The notes under the pieces were generated by a model. It saw only the letters and a list, made by a program, of their open reading frames with translations, had not been told where the DNA came from and ran no database searches. Of a stretch of 64,000 bases of DNA, positions 24,313-36,620 are shown piece by piece. Origin of the DNA: Todiramphus chloris collaris (Eukaryota > Chordata > Aves > Coraciiformes > Alcedinidae); contig JANVCC010000049.1 of the NCBI GenBank assembly GCA_025345505.1, forward strand, positions 7,469,568 to 7,533,567. The letters are read 5' to 3'. A program made the translations under genes and the position numbers. Position 1 is the first letter of the stretch; each line of letters begins with the position of its first letter.

Positions 24313-27300
24313 GCAAGAAGAATCTGGGACTGGGATGAACTGAACTCTGTAACAATTTGCTATGAGCATTCAGCATCCTTCTCTGGCTGCTTCTGCCTTT
24401 ATTTAAAATAATAGTGCAGTTAAAACAAAAGCTACGATACATGGAGAGGGCAAGCCCATGGGCAGGGCTTCATCCACATGTGCACCAGTCTCTATCAGTA
24501 AGCAGTGCCAGGAAGATGCTGGCACGGTGATGGGCTCCTGTCACTGTCAGCACGAGAGGGCAGCATTGCTCATGGCACCCGGCTATTTCCATACGGTAGC
24601 AGCCTCTTGTAGGCGGAGGTGGCACCCAAATGTCTCTTATCCCCAGGGAGGTCTCCGTGAAGATAGGGCAGAATTTGCATGGAAATGAACTTTGCCTCAA
24701 ACTTGTTTGCTTCTTTGTTTTAATTTAAAAGAATAAAATGACAGATAATATAAAATGCCACTTCTTTTATGAAAACTTATAGAAATCTGGTGTCTTTGAA
24801 AGAGCTTTAATTTTGTCAAAATGCAACTGAATTTGGTTCTGTCATTCAAAATAATACCAATGAGGGGAACAGAGAAGGAGTGGGGTTTGTGCACACATAG
24901 GAGGTCCTGTCTGATCTGAATGATAGTATGATCTTATATATGTACTGGATAACCATACACATCATTTTCCCAGGAAAGAACCTAAAAGAGTGAGTTCATC
25001 TTCATGTTTTGCCTCCTAAACCCTTCTCTTTCTGTCTCCAAAACAGACTGTTCTTTCAGTAAAAGTAAAATAATCAAAATAGAACTTCAGTGTTTCAGAA
25101 ACTTCCAGTTTTACATTTTGCCCCACTTTGCTCAGAAAGCCACAAACTCTTTACAGACTCCGGGCTGGCCACCTTTTCCCTTGGCCTTACGGGGTGCTGA
25201 GCCCATCACTGCTGCTTACACAGTTTTTCCTATTTCAAATTAAACAGTGACCTGAGAAAATCCTACACAGACAAAGACAAATCTCTACAGGTCTTGCAGG
25301 GTCCTTGCATGCATTGCTTGCCATCTTGGATGCCTCCATTTCTCTCCCAGGACCAGTTACACCCTTAGATGCTTACATAAGGAGGATGAGGAGTAGACCT
25401 GCCCTTCACTGCCTTTCCCCTACTGCATCTGGGAAACCCCAGAGAACAGAAACTGTCTTGGGCATGTCTTCTGCCTTCAGCCAGTATCTGCCACCCTTGC
25501 TCAGTCCTCACCCAGCCACACACTGAGCAATCCTTGAGCTGACCCCCTAAAGAATGAGTAATAACCAAGGAAGAAAAGTCTCTTTTGCCTGACAGGTCAT
25601 TCACCAGGTCACAAATGCAGCTGCCTGGCTGAAATGGCATCATCATCCAGAAGAATGCAAAGGAGAAAGATCCCATAGCCACGGGAAACTGTCCAACCTC
25701 TTCTTCCTTAGCAAAAGGAGGGAAGGAGGTTGCCAGAGATTGCTTTTTGCCTGCCTGGATAACTAATTCTGAGCCAAACTCAACCAACCTCTCCATGCCA
25801 GTGTAAACCTACAAGGGCTGTGTTCTCAATCCATGCAGAAAACAAAGGCAAGAATGAGCTTTAAATCAAAATAGTGAAACAGCTCAGTCACAGTATTGCA
25901 ACTCATTAAGGTTCCCCTTCAATCCTTCAATCACCTTCCTTCCCCTCTGATAGAGCACTAAAATGCTCTTATGATCTGAATACAAAAGCTAATTCATATT
26001 TGTAAAAGCAGTTTTAACTGGGATGACAGGTTAACGAGAAACCTATATACCAAGACCAGTGAATAATCTGACCGTGTTGACATTGTTAAGACTGTAAGTA
26101 CCCCTAGCAAACCAAACCATTTCATGTATTTGCTTAAAAGTTAGGAGGGAAAATTTGTAAGGACAGCACTTACCATGAGCAGAAAGAGACAAAGGGAAGT
26201 GCAGACAGCAGTGTTGTTACACTTAATTTTCTGTTCCAGCCTGCTCAGCTCTCCTGGGAAGCAATACCTTTCCATTTATTCAAGTCCTTGAGAGACTGGA
26301 TACTCTACAATTCAGATTTTAACAGCCTGCATTGATGTTGACTACTCAGTTATTAAGTTGTCTTCCAGAAGTTCATCCAAACCCTCCATATGAAGAGGCT
26401 GTGGAGCAAGCACGTCAGTGTTCCCCTTCAGATGTCCTCTGTTGCCCTGAGAGCTGGCAGCAGCATCTCTAGGGAAACTGCAAGCTAGCATTGCTCTGGC
26501 TCTGTGGTTAGACACCCATCTGTCCAACAGGAAAAGAGCATTTGTTTGGAGACTGGGCTTCAAACTCAACAGCATCGCACGGGGAATATTCCCACAGTGT
26601 CTTGAAATATCAGGGTAATCCTGCTCCAGAAGAGGCTCCAAAGCTGGGGATCAAACATGACAACCTTAAAAGAGTGACAGATGTCTCCTGCCACTCTGTC
26701 AGCCTGCGTAGGACAGGGGACAGGATGCTGTGCTCTCTATTCTGCATGGCAGCTGAATGAGGAGGAAGCTGGTCTTGCCCAGAGATGGCCAACCCTTCCA
26801 TGTCACCAGGGTTTGCACTGTGCAAGGACTAGGAGCGGCTTACTCTGTCCTAAATGGCAATTAGTCAGACAGATGTTATATCAAGCAATAGGGCACAGAA
26901 ATGTAACCTTTTGTCTGATGAGGCTTTCCAAATTGCCAGTCATCTGGAAAGGGTGTGTGCGTGCAAGGGTCAGAAGTTTAGCAAAGGGTGTATTTGTAGC
27001 ATGGCAAGGCAATAAACTACCATGCAAGTATGTGCAAATATTAGCTGTGTGTAGATTTGAAAATCTTGAAACAGATTCACCGAAGATTTAGGACTTTATT
27101 TAGGTCAGAAGGGTTATGCTGCAGTTCATGGGCACATTTGTTTTATTAATTGAGTCATAAGTTCTGGCAGACTGCAAATAGATTTCAAAACATGCATCAG
27201 CTGCTTTCAATTGCCATAAGAGATCTGAAAACCTGCCAGTAAGTCTGTTTGCAGCTCTTAAAAGTTTTGGCTAAAAACCTGCTTTAAACTATTAGCAATT

Positions 27301-29104
27301 ATATTGGGGTTTTTTAAAGTGTGCAAGGGTGGGGGGAAGAGAAAGAGAGAAACACGTATTTTGTTTACACTCAGAGTACAATAGTTACTGGTGTAAAGGT
27401 GCTCCTCTGAAGGGGCTGATTATTTTCTAGACAGTTAAAGCCTTGCCATTCCCCTGGTGTCCCAAGACTTAACACCCACCATCTCTTACAGTTCTCAGCA
27501 TGCTGAAGAGCACTTGGTCAGCATCCTGCTGGAAAGGGGGAAGATACCTCATTTTCATGCCTTAAGTCTGTTGAGCACACAGGACATGAAAGAAGAAAAT
27601 AGTAACAAGTGAAGCAGTGCAAAGAAAGCCAGGTACAGCACTTGCTAAGATCCATCCCAAACACATGCCAAAGAAGTACAAACAGACTAAAGAGCATCTG
27701 TTTTTCTTGCCCAGCACCAAGCTCAAAGTGACCATGTCACAGCTCTGAGGAGGAGAGCTTTCAGTTATGCAGATAGTGTTTCAGATAGGAGTCATTTGAG
27801 CTTCAAACCCAGTGAGCCTCTACTACTACCCTACCACACTACTGGGATGATTTGTCAGCTGCTGCCTTAAAAGCTTTCATATCCAGCAGTGGCCAGACAC
27901 CAAAGACAGAGCTGCTCAGTTTGCTCTGCTATGAAAGGGACTTGACATATTACAGTTCATCCTAATGACATAAAAGGTTACAGATTTGGCACATCCATTT
28001 CCCCTGACTGCAGAATCAGCCTTTGAAAAGTGTTATTCCAACCCTGAGCAGCTGTTTGGTTCTGTGTCCACATCCCATTCCAGTCCTCCTACCTTTTACT
28101 CCTTTTTGTGTGTTCTGGAAGCCAAGCACATCCTAGAAGAATACAAAAGTTGGTCTGAAAATGGATGTAAATTACCACAGTTTGAAAACAGACTTAAATT
28201 TTGATTTCCTGAGCTCACACAGCTTCCTGGAGCTCAGTGCTCATAAGCATGGTCTGTGCTCTGGGCTCATACAAAGCTTGCATCGGGTGCTGACCTGAGC
28301 AAGAACTAGACAAGAGATGCACCCCGAAACCCAACTCTTGCCTCTGGCACCTCTTAAATGACTTCATGCTGCATTTTGATTTACACTACCTTCCAGCAAA
28401 TTCATTAGATCTCACAATATAATAAAACTAGCCATCCAGGTACCTCAGACATGCCACCTGAAGCTGAGACATCCCCTAATTTTTTAGCATCTTTATCTTC
28501 TTGCAGCCCTTGCAAGCAGCAATATGCCACTCCTCTCTTGTCATGGAGAGCTGCAGCACAGAAAGGCAAGCAGAGAACAAGACTTCACTAAGTTCCTCAT
28601 GAAACCAGGTACCAAAATGACTTCAGCACAACTTGTTTGAGGGGTCTGGGGCAGTGCAGAGAGATCTGTGCTCAGCTCCATGCTCCTTACCAATGAGACC
28701 ATCTTGCTTCTCCATCTAACTCTGTAAACAACAGTAAAATACCTGATCATGGGAAATCTCAGTATAAAGCTACTATATAGCTCGAGGGTGCCTCCTGTTA
28801 ACAACTGTAACACAGGCTACATAAACTGAAATGCCTAAGTGTTTATTTAGCCAGGAACAAGGTTACTACCTTGTAAACAGGAAGCACCCTCAAGCTATCC
28901 AAGCTGTACTCACAGAACACCCAGGCGTTGCTGAGCAGGCCTGGAATGACAGAATTGTCCTGCAGAGCCTCCAGGATGCTGATTTGGCTTGCATTTCTCT
29001 CTAGGATGGTACCTGCTCCTGAATACCATCTCATTTGTAGCATATATAACCACCTATACGCTGCCAAGGGACTGTCCAAACCAGCACCCTAATAAGACAT
29101 GTAT
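24313..29104. other. Noncoding DNA, no gene seen
   Basis: Frames such as 25365-25796 (143 codons, minus) and 26681-27091 (136 codons, plus) show no domain and are crossed by frames on the other strand. A minus-strand donor word lies at 26168-26176 without a clear acceptor. No transposon was recognized. Confidence 0.6.
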
Positions 29105-29163
29105 CAAATAAATATATTTGTTAAACCAAATAAATACATCTGTTAAATCAAATAAATACACAT
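29105..29163. repeat. 22-bp tandem repeat, about 2.6 copies
   Basis: Copies at 29105-29126 and 29127-29148 (unit starting CAAATAAATA and ending TTAAAC/T) differ at three or so positions. A partial third copy follows from 29149. It is embedded in AT-rich sequence. Confidence 0.9.
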
Positions 29164-30655
29164 TTATTGCTGTTTATCACTGGAGCTTTTAAGTCTTCTT
29201 CTGTTACAGAGTCATCACGGGACTTCATTACTGTCAGCCCACAAAATGGATTTACTCCCTTGCTGGTAGAGAGCACCATGTGTTTTACTGAAGGACCTTT
29301 TCCATAGTTGGAGATAAACTCCCTGGACATCAGCTACAGTGCAGCAAACAACTCTGTGATCTCATCAGGTTTTAGCAGCTTTTTCACTTTACCAACTTTA
29401 CCTCCAAATTCCATACACTACCCCTTCAACAAATCACCCCCTGAGCAACCTTTTCCAATAAGTTCTTTTGTTTCCACTAAAAATATTTTTGTCCTGTGGT
29501 TTCAGTCTTCAGCTTCTTTTTTTTTTGTCTGAGCTACAAACAAGTCAGTTATGTGTGAAACTTTTCTTATTGGTTCAACTAATTTTAAAAGTTTTGCATG
29601 CTTTGCCCTCGTTAGTTATCAAGTTAATCAGTCTTCCCATAAAAAAGACAGAAATGATGAATCTATTTATGACTTTTCACAGAGAACGTGTGCATGAGGT
29701 ATGAAAGGAGAGCTGACTGAGGAACAGCTCTTTACCCAGGAAGAAAATTCAAGGAGGGATTTTTTAGCATGCAGAATTGGTTTGTGAGTACAGCAGCCAG
29801 ATGATAGAAGCATTTAAGAGTTCACAAATACTCTTTCATAAGTAAGAACATAATATAGTTATTGGGTCAGAAACCTTTCCAAGAATTTGCTACATTTGTG
29901 TCCAGGGGATAGAATTTACACTTTTAGAATACCTGTTAGCAGCTACACAATCCTTTTCATAATCCTGTTTTAGATTGGCCTGAACCTTCAAAAGTTTAAA
30001 TGAGATTCCTCCTCTCCCCCCGCCCTCATCTTATTCCTTAAAGCGAACAATAAAAATCTCCAAGGAAAATTCACCAGGGAATGGTGGCATTCTTAGCTAT
30101 GCTGGGGTCCTGTGGTATTTGAAAAAGGTCATACCTACAAAGCAATATAGCCCATTAGAGATTTAAACTCTGGCCTAAGCCCACATAAGATTTAAGGATG
30201 CAAGTCAATGCTTGACTCAGGATTTTGTATGTAGGTATGACAGATGTTATGGTTGGCCACTTCCTGGGGTTTTTTCAAACAATGGGTGAGTTCACACTGT
30301 GTGAGATACCACTACTCTATCCAAAGCTATGCATTTCTTTTAGTTTCTGGGTTTCCAACCAGCTACTCATAGTTCTGAAAGAACTGTCTTGAGATGTGAA
30401 TATGAAAATTCAACCTAGATGATTAGAGAGTATGCAAACAACGATTACTGAGCTTGGCTTCTAACAAAAAAGACAAGGAGAAAGCATGTACAGCTGTTTC
30501 AACTCGTAAAAAACTTTTGTGGTACTCAAGTATTCTCTCATCTCCATTGATTTTAAAAGCTACAAACCCTTTTCCATCTCTTTGTGTGCCTATGCAGAGC
30601 AGGACGCTCAGTAATAGAGACCTTACATTAGGAGGGATTTATTTATATTAAATTA
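29164..30655. other. Noncoding DNA, nothing specific seen
   Basis: Short unsupported frames only (up to 78 codons). No repeat or RNA gene recognized. Confidence 0.6.
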
Positions 30656-31050
30656 GAATGGTACTCTTCTTACCAAACTGTCAAACACCGTAACCAATGC
30701 ACTTTGCCATTAAAGGGTAAAGACAGGTAGCAGGCTGAAGGTCAAGGACTGACACCATCAGATCTCTCTCTTGTAATGAAGATTATTTTACGCTGTTTGT
30801 ACCAGCAAGTTTATTCAGGGAACGGTGTGCTTAGCCTGTCCTGTATACAACAGGGCCTTTATGTTAATCATTTAAATTTATAGAGGCTTCACATTTTCGA
30901 CAATTCCTGTCAAACTGCATATATATATTTAAAGCTTGCCCAACATCCGGTATTTACAAATACTGTCATATATTTTAAAGCAAGAGTCAGTCCCAATTAG
31001 CTGAAGTGTTTAAGAAAATCATCATATATTTTGAACGATGAAAGATCCCA
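30656..31050. promoter_or_regulatory. Candidate conserved noncoding element
   Basis: AT-rich, repeat-free sequence. It has a TTAATCATTTAAATTTATAG block (about 30863-30882), several TTTAAA/ATATTT words and scattered CpGs (near 30691, 30792, 30823, 30897 and 30948) in an AT-rich context. No long frame is present. This texture resembles developmental enhancers, but without alignment the call rests on composition only. Confidence 0.25.
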
Positions 31051-34000
31051 GAAGGAGGTCTCCTAATGGATGACAGGTGCAGGAATGAAAGCATCGAAGG
31101 ACTATGAGCCAAAATCCAAGAAGTCACAGAATATCATAATTCACTTTAAACTGCACCCAGGTCACAAAGTCAAATAAGACATTTGGCTCAGAAGACATAT
31201 AAAACTACCACTCTTTTTATAACAGAAACAACCTCCGAAAAAAGGCTGATTCTTATAATTGAGACATGTGAAGTCAGATGCATATGGAAAAAAAAAATAC
31301 AGAAATATAACATAAATAAGCATGAAACTGAAAAGCATAGATTTTTTTACCCCTGCTTTCATGGAGCTATTAAGTTCCTGGATATGCTCTAGTCATCCCC
31401 AAAGACCTCCTAGATTCCTCTTGGATTACAAAACATTGAAAACCAGGCAGGATAACGCATGTGTTTAAAAGTTTGCATCTACTACATGCTGTAGTTACAA
31501 GTCTATTTTTAGGGTCTTCAAATACAGGCTATTCTTTAAATAATCTCTGTCACGCCAATAAGATAGAGTAAGATTAATTGCATGAAATTCTCCAAATCAG
31601 ATTCTCAGTTGATTGACAGAATGATCTGGATTTTGTTATGACTTGTAGTTCTAGTAGAGGAATATTGCACAGACCTAAGGTGGTCCTGTCTGCAGTTAAG
31701 GTGGTACATGTTGGTACTGTGCTGTACCACAGCAAGGTGCCTTTTTTCCCCCCTCAAGAAGACTGAGCAATAACAGTTTTCTACTTGCAAATGTTTTTAC
31801 CGTAACTTTGAATGTAGGGAAATTTAAAATGTGAAGATGCTTGAACAGTTACAAATAATTACCAAATGAGGTATGCAGGTAAAGACAGAAATATGGAAAC
31901 ACAACCTACCTTTAGTCACTGTAGTATCACCACGGCACCATAAACATACTATAAGGTTTGGACAACTCCATAAACCTTTAGATGGATAGAGGTAAAATCA
32001 ATCTGGACTTAAGCCTCTGACAAAAACAAACCAAAAAAAATAAAACCCCACACCATGTATCTGCCATATAACTCTAAATCACAAACCTTGAATAAAGCCT
32101 GTTCTTCAGTGCCATAGTCATCTCTGTCAGCCAGATACCTCACAGGTCTTCTAAAGGTTAAGCACAGCACATGCCGAGTGGGCACACACAAATCTTACTT
32201 GGAAACTCCATTCAATGTGGCTGTTTTGCCATTTTCTGTGTGGTTTTCCTCAAGATACATGTGTCAGGAGCAGCTGCTATTATTGTGAGACAAAGCTATA
32301 TTCAGTAGTTAGTTCAGGGGCATATGATTCTATTTTAGGTCATCGTGCATGGGAAGTTAAACGTGACCATGCTGAAGAAGTTTGGAGAAATACAGAAAGA
32401 GCCTGAGGTTGCCACAGTTAATCAATATAAAATAAAGACATCACAGCCCAGTCAGACACAGAGATACCATGGGTAAACAAAGTTCAAGGGGCCACTAGTT
32501 TCAAAGGGAATCAGTAAAGCCACCTATCTGGTCTAGACAGTACCAGAACATCTCTGTGTGAAAGCCACTGGATCACTTAGAGCTTGGTCATTAAGAACAC
32601 AAATCCAGTCCATGAATTTGTGTCATCTGCTCACATCACAGCACAGAAGCAAAATAAAGCACCACAGCCTTCATTCAAGGACCAGAAATGGGCAGAAAGC
32701 AGGGGAAGATGTGCAGCACTTGGCCCCCACCAGCTGCATTCAATAAAGACACGTTCCCAAAGCAATGAGAAGACCAAAGGGAACTCCAGACACAGCATCA
32801 GCACCCTCCTTACAGACTCTGCCACAACACACCCCTGCACCACACTCAAGGCAGATAATTAATCTTTAATCAAGTTTCATGTGCATGTTTGAAACACGTG
32901 CAAATGTTATGTGCTCATCCGCCTGTATCTAGGCACGTACTTTGCATGTGCAAAAGGAGACATCTTCAGTGTGCTTTTTATTTCCTAAGAGCTGCACCAC
33001 AAATTCCACAAAGCATTCATTTTATACAGTCTTACAGTATTTGTCAAACAAGATAATGCTATGAAGAGCCAGAAAGGGTATGAAAAACCACTGGCAGAAG
33101 GAGATATGATTCATATTTCTAGTATTCGATCAGTTGTAACAGAATCTGTATTTCATCATAACTTGGTACCAAAGCTGCTGATCACACAGAGATAGTGCTG
33201 TGTTCAGGTACCCTTCTGAAAACCCCAGCATTTCTCTTCAGAAAAAAAATCAAAGCAGCCCAGCACTTCACACAAGCCACACATTGCAGCTTCTGCTGCT
33301 CCAACTACAGCAAAGACAACAAGCTACCAGAGAACACACTTCTTACCTTGCTGATTGCTCTGCTGATGTCACCAAGCCCATTTTGGGTAAACAAGGATTA
33401 GGACAAGGCAAAACCACCCAGTTGTGTAGCTGTGTTGGAGCCCCCAGCTGCTGGGTTAACCCGAGGAAAGGTGAGGGAAGAGAGGTTGATGCTGGCTGCA
33501 CTGACAGCAGCATTTCTTTCCTGACCCCAAGGCTCCTGGCATCAGTTGCTCCAGAAGAGGCAGCTTCATTACAGGTGGGTAATCCCAAATAGAGCATGGA
33601 GGGCTTTTCCACTTGGTGTTTTACACAAAGTTGATTTAGCTCTTCCTTCTCAAAAATGAGCCGATTGGTACATTAAGCTACATGTGATATATATAGATTG
33701 TTTCCATTTATCTGCATTCTTTCAGCCATTGTCTGCAACTATGTAAGTATTTTCAAAAAGAGCAAGGAAAAACAAAACCTGCGTTGTCTGTTAAATCCTG
33801 CTTTCTGATTTTGGGAGCATTTCTCACTATAAGAGTTAAAAGTAATGCTGTTAAAATACTTACTATTTACACAACATTTATATAAGTCTCTGAAGTTTTA
33901 GATGTTTACCAATGGAAGCATTTACAATTTGGTCAGAGAAGGTCCAAGTTCAGTTATCTTGGAAGAAGTCATGGTGTGTGGCTCCAGGCTCAACCGAAGA

Positions 34001-35345
34001 AATGAAGGGTGTAACCAGCAGGAGGAGCCCCAGAGTTGGGTGCCTCTTGGATTATACTTACCCTGGTATATTGATTTCTCTCTTTCAAAGAATTTATAAG
34101 TAGTGAGTACAATTGTCAGTGGACAGGTGTAAAAAAAGAACTATGGTGGGGTTTTTTGTTGTTCGGGTTTTTCTTAATATGAGACTATTTTCTCTGTCTT
34201 TTGTAAATTTGTTTTTCCTTTAAAATTGTTTTAATTTTGATAGCTGTAAGGGCTATTTCTAAATAATAACTTGAAAATTGTTGTCTTTCTGACTCCGCCA
34301 GTAGATTAAGAGCATCTCTGCTGCCATTCATTGCTTTCCTGAAGCAGAAAAAGTCACCAGATCTGCCTGCCACATCTGTAGAAGAAACCCTGGGAGGAGC
34401 ACAGCAGTAGATTAGGGTCATGCCAGTCTCAATCCACAAATTCTAGTGGAAATCAGACCCACATGAAAGCACTTTAAAAGCTCTCATTGCCTTTAGAAAA
34501 ATAAAAATGAAAAGAAAAAGAAGAGCAGTTGGTCAGCACACGGTCAGTTATATTTCCAAGTCAAAGAAAAAAACCACTGTAGAAATGGTGGAAGTGCACA
34601 GCAATCCTAATTTTCAATTAGTAAGAAGATGAGAGGGGCATTAAGTATAATCTTGGCCCTGAGATATACCCTACCCAACCATTAGAACAAATCCTTCCAG
34701 CTCTGCTACATGGGGTACGCAGAATTGAGGCTTCAGAGGTCACACATCTCCCAATAGTTCTCCCCGGATCTTTGAATCAACTGCGAATGCAGCAGGAAGA
34801 GAATACTGAAAAAAAAGCCTCACAGCACTGACTTCAATACCTAAATAAGGCCTAGAAGCCCAGCTCTGAAAACCTTTGAACTAAATCGTAGCAGTGAACT
34901 TCAGCCCACACCCAGCTGACATCTGAACCATTGAAAAACTGGTCCAATTACACCCCAGCTCAGCAGCAAGACAAGGCAGCTCGAAGAATGTATTAGCCTT
35001 TTGCTATCACACCCAAACCATCTGAAGTCAAAGTCACCAGCCCTTAAATCAGAAGCAGGAAGGCAGCACTTCCAGTTTTCTGCGAGACAGAGACGCAGCG
35101 AAAACTTCTACCTTAAAACTAAAAAGTTTGGGCTTACCTGGGGGTCATCTTTACTGAAGAGGACAAATTGCAAGGATAATATTATGTCACCTACAGGATT
35201 TCACAGGGATTGATGCATCCCCAGAAGGCGCTCAGTTCAAAAGATGGATTAATGGGTATTATCAGCGGAACACAGCTACAGTACCAGTCTGCTCACATCT
35301 CACACACAAGCCCATGCAGTTTGTAAGCTGCCTTTCCACTTCAAG
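31051..35345. other. Noncoding DNA, no gene seen
   Basis: Contains unsupported frames such as 33200-33592 (130 codons). On the minus strand a good donor at 35131-35138 has an acceptor word only 16 or 53 bases upstream, too weak to call an exon. No transposon recognized. Confidence 0.6.
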
Positions 35346-36620
35346 TTGAGATGTAGCAGGGTGATGTTAAAAGTTTGCCCTTCTGCTGTTTGCCAGTTAA
35401 ATAAGAACTCCCTTTGATTTTAATTTACTTTTTGATTAGACTAAGGCAACCTGATTAGAAACAGTTTTTAAAGCGGCATCATGCCATTAATATACTGACT
35501 TAAAGAATACAATAAATGTGAGAAATCATCTAAGCTTGCCTATTAAGAGACAGCTCTGCCTGCAGCTATGTTTGCAAGGTACTTTATGTCTTCTCCTTTA
35601 GAACTGATGTAATCTTTCAAGAGCTGTAAGATTTAGAAAGCCACACAACATTGCAGTTGTTTTCCTATTAGCGTACCCCATGCAGAGAAAACCAGCAATT
35701 ATCACCTTTGAGGAATGTGGTCTGCCTGTGTTACATTCGCTTTGACCTCCAGCGTGGGTCAAAAGATGTCAGTCACCTTCTGGAGAAGTCTGGCTATTGT
35801 ATCATCCAAACAGAAACTACTGCCCTGTGCCTTGCAGAAGGTCCAGGAGCCTTTTAAAAGAAGCTGGTATAACACAGAGGAATTCTGGCATCCTCCCTCA
35901 TGCAGTGTCACTCTACAGCTGTCTTCACAAAAGGTCTTGCAGGATATTCCTCAGGCATTTTCCTAGCCCTGTCAGAAGTATCATGGCTTCATTCAGTTCT
36001 TTAGTAACCTCACTTCAAACCCACCAAAAATGAGGTTCAAGTCTAAGTGCTGCAGCATTCTCTATGTTGTATCAAGTAATGACTCCAATTCAGCTTTGCG
36101 GAGCCCAAATTCTAATCGTTAAAGACAAAATGCCCACGACTTAAAAAAACAATCAAACAAAAAATAAAACAGGATTCAGATCTGAAAACATGCAGACAAA
36201 TACATTAAGTGAAAAATTCTAAATACCATTTTTGTTTACTCAGAACCACAAATGAAACCTGCACTAACAATTTCTCTAGCAAACTTTAGTACCTGCACAC
36301 GCACACACACACAAAACCCCACATTCACAATGCTCTCATAAGATCAGTCAAAAATTGAAGTAAAGCCAGACAATCTGTTTAAGTCCAGAAAGTCACAAGT
36401 TTGCAGGAGTACAGAGAAGGTCATGATCCAGCTCATCCTCATCTTCTCTAATGTCTAGAGGAACACAGACACAGTGTGGAGCTTGGTGTCTGCGCTCAAA
36501 GTGCCTCCGCACGAAGGTTGATTAACTTAATGATATTTATGTCGTCGGTGGATTGTCTGCAATTCAATCAAAGAGCAATCAAGGTCTGTTTATTAGTGTA
36601 TTTTTAAAGGGCATTTAGAG
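35346..36620. promoter_or_regulatory. Region with two enhancer-like AT-rich blocks
   Basis: Block one (about 35390-35640) is AT-rich and repeat-free, with TTAATTTACT, TTGATTAGAC, CTGATTAGAAA and CATTAATATAC words. Block two (about 36500-36615) carries TTGATTAACTTAATGATATT, GTCGTCGG and ATTCAATCAAAGAGCAATCAAGG, that is, homeodomain and TCF-like words next to conserved-looking CpGs. Between them lie unsupported frames (35715-35966, 35797-36033) and a (CA)n run at 36296-36314. Functional status is inferred from composition. Confidence 0.25.
36296..36314. repeat. (CA)n microsatellite
   Basis: Short CA repeat with one G interruption. Confidence 0.85.

Noticed and set aside
25365-25796. 143-codon minus-strand frame
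   Set aside because: No domain, and a plus-strand frame overlaps it; judged a chance frame.
35131-35190. Minus-strand donor (CAG|GTAAGC) with acceptors 16 or 53 bases upstream
   Set aside because: The implied exons are too small and the longer one has a poor acceptor.
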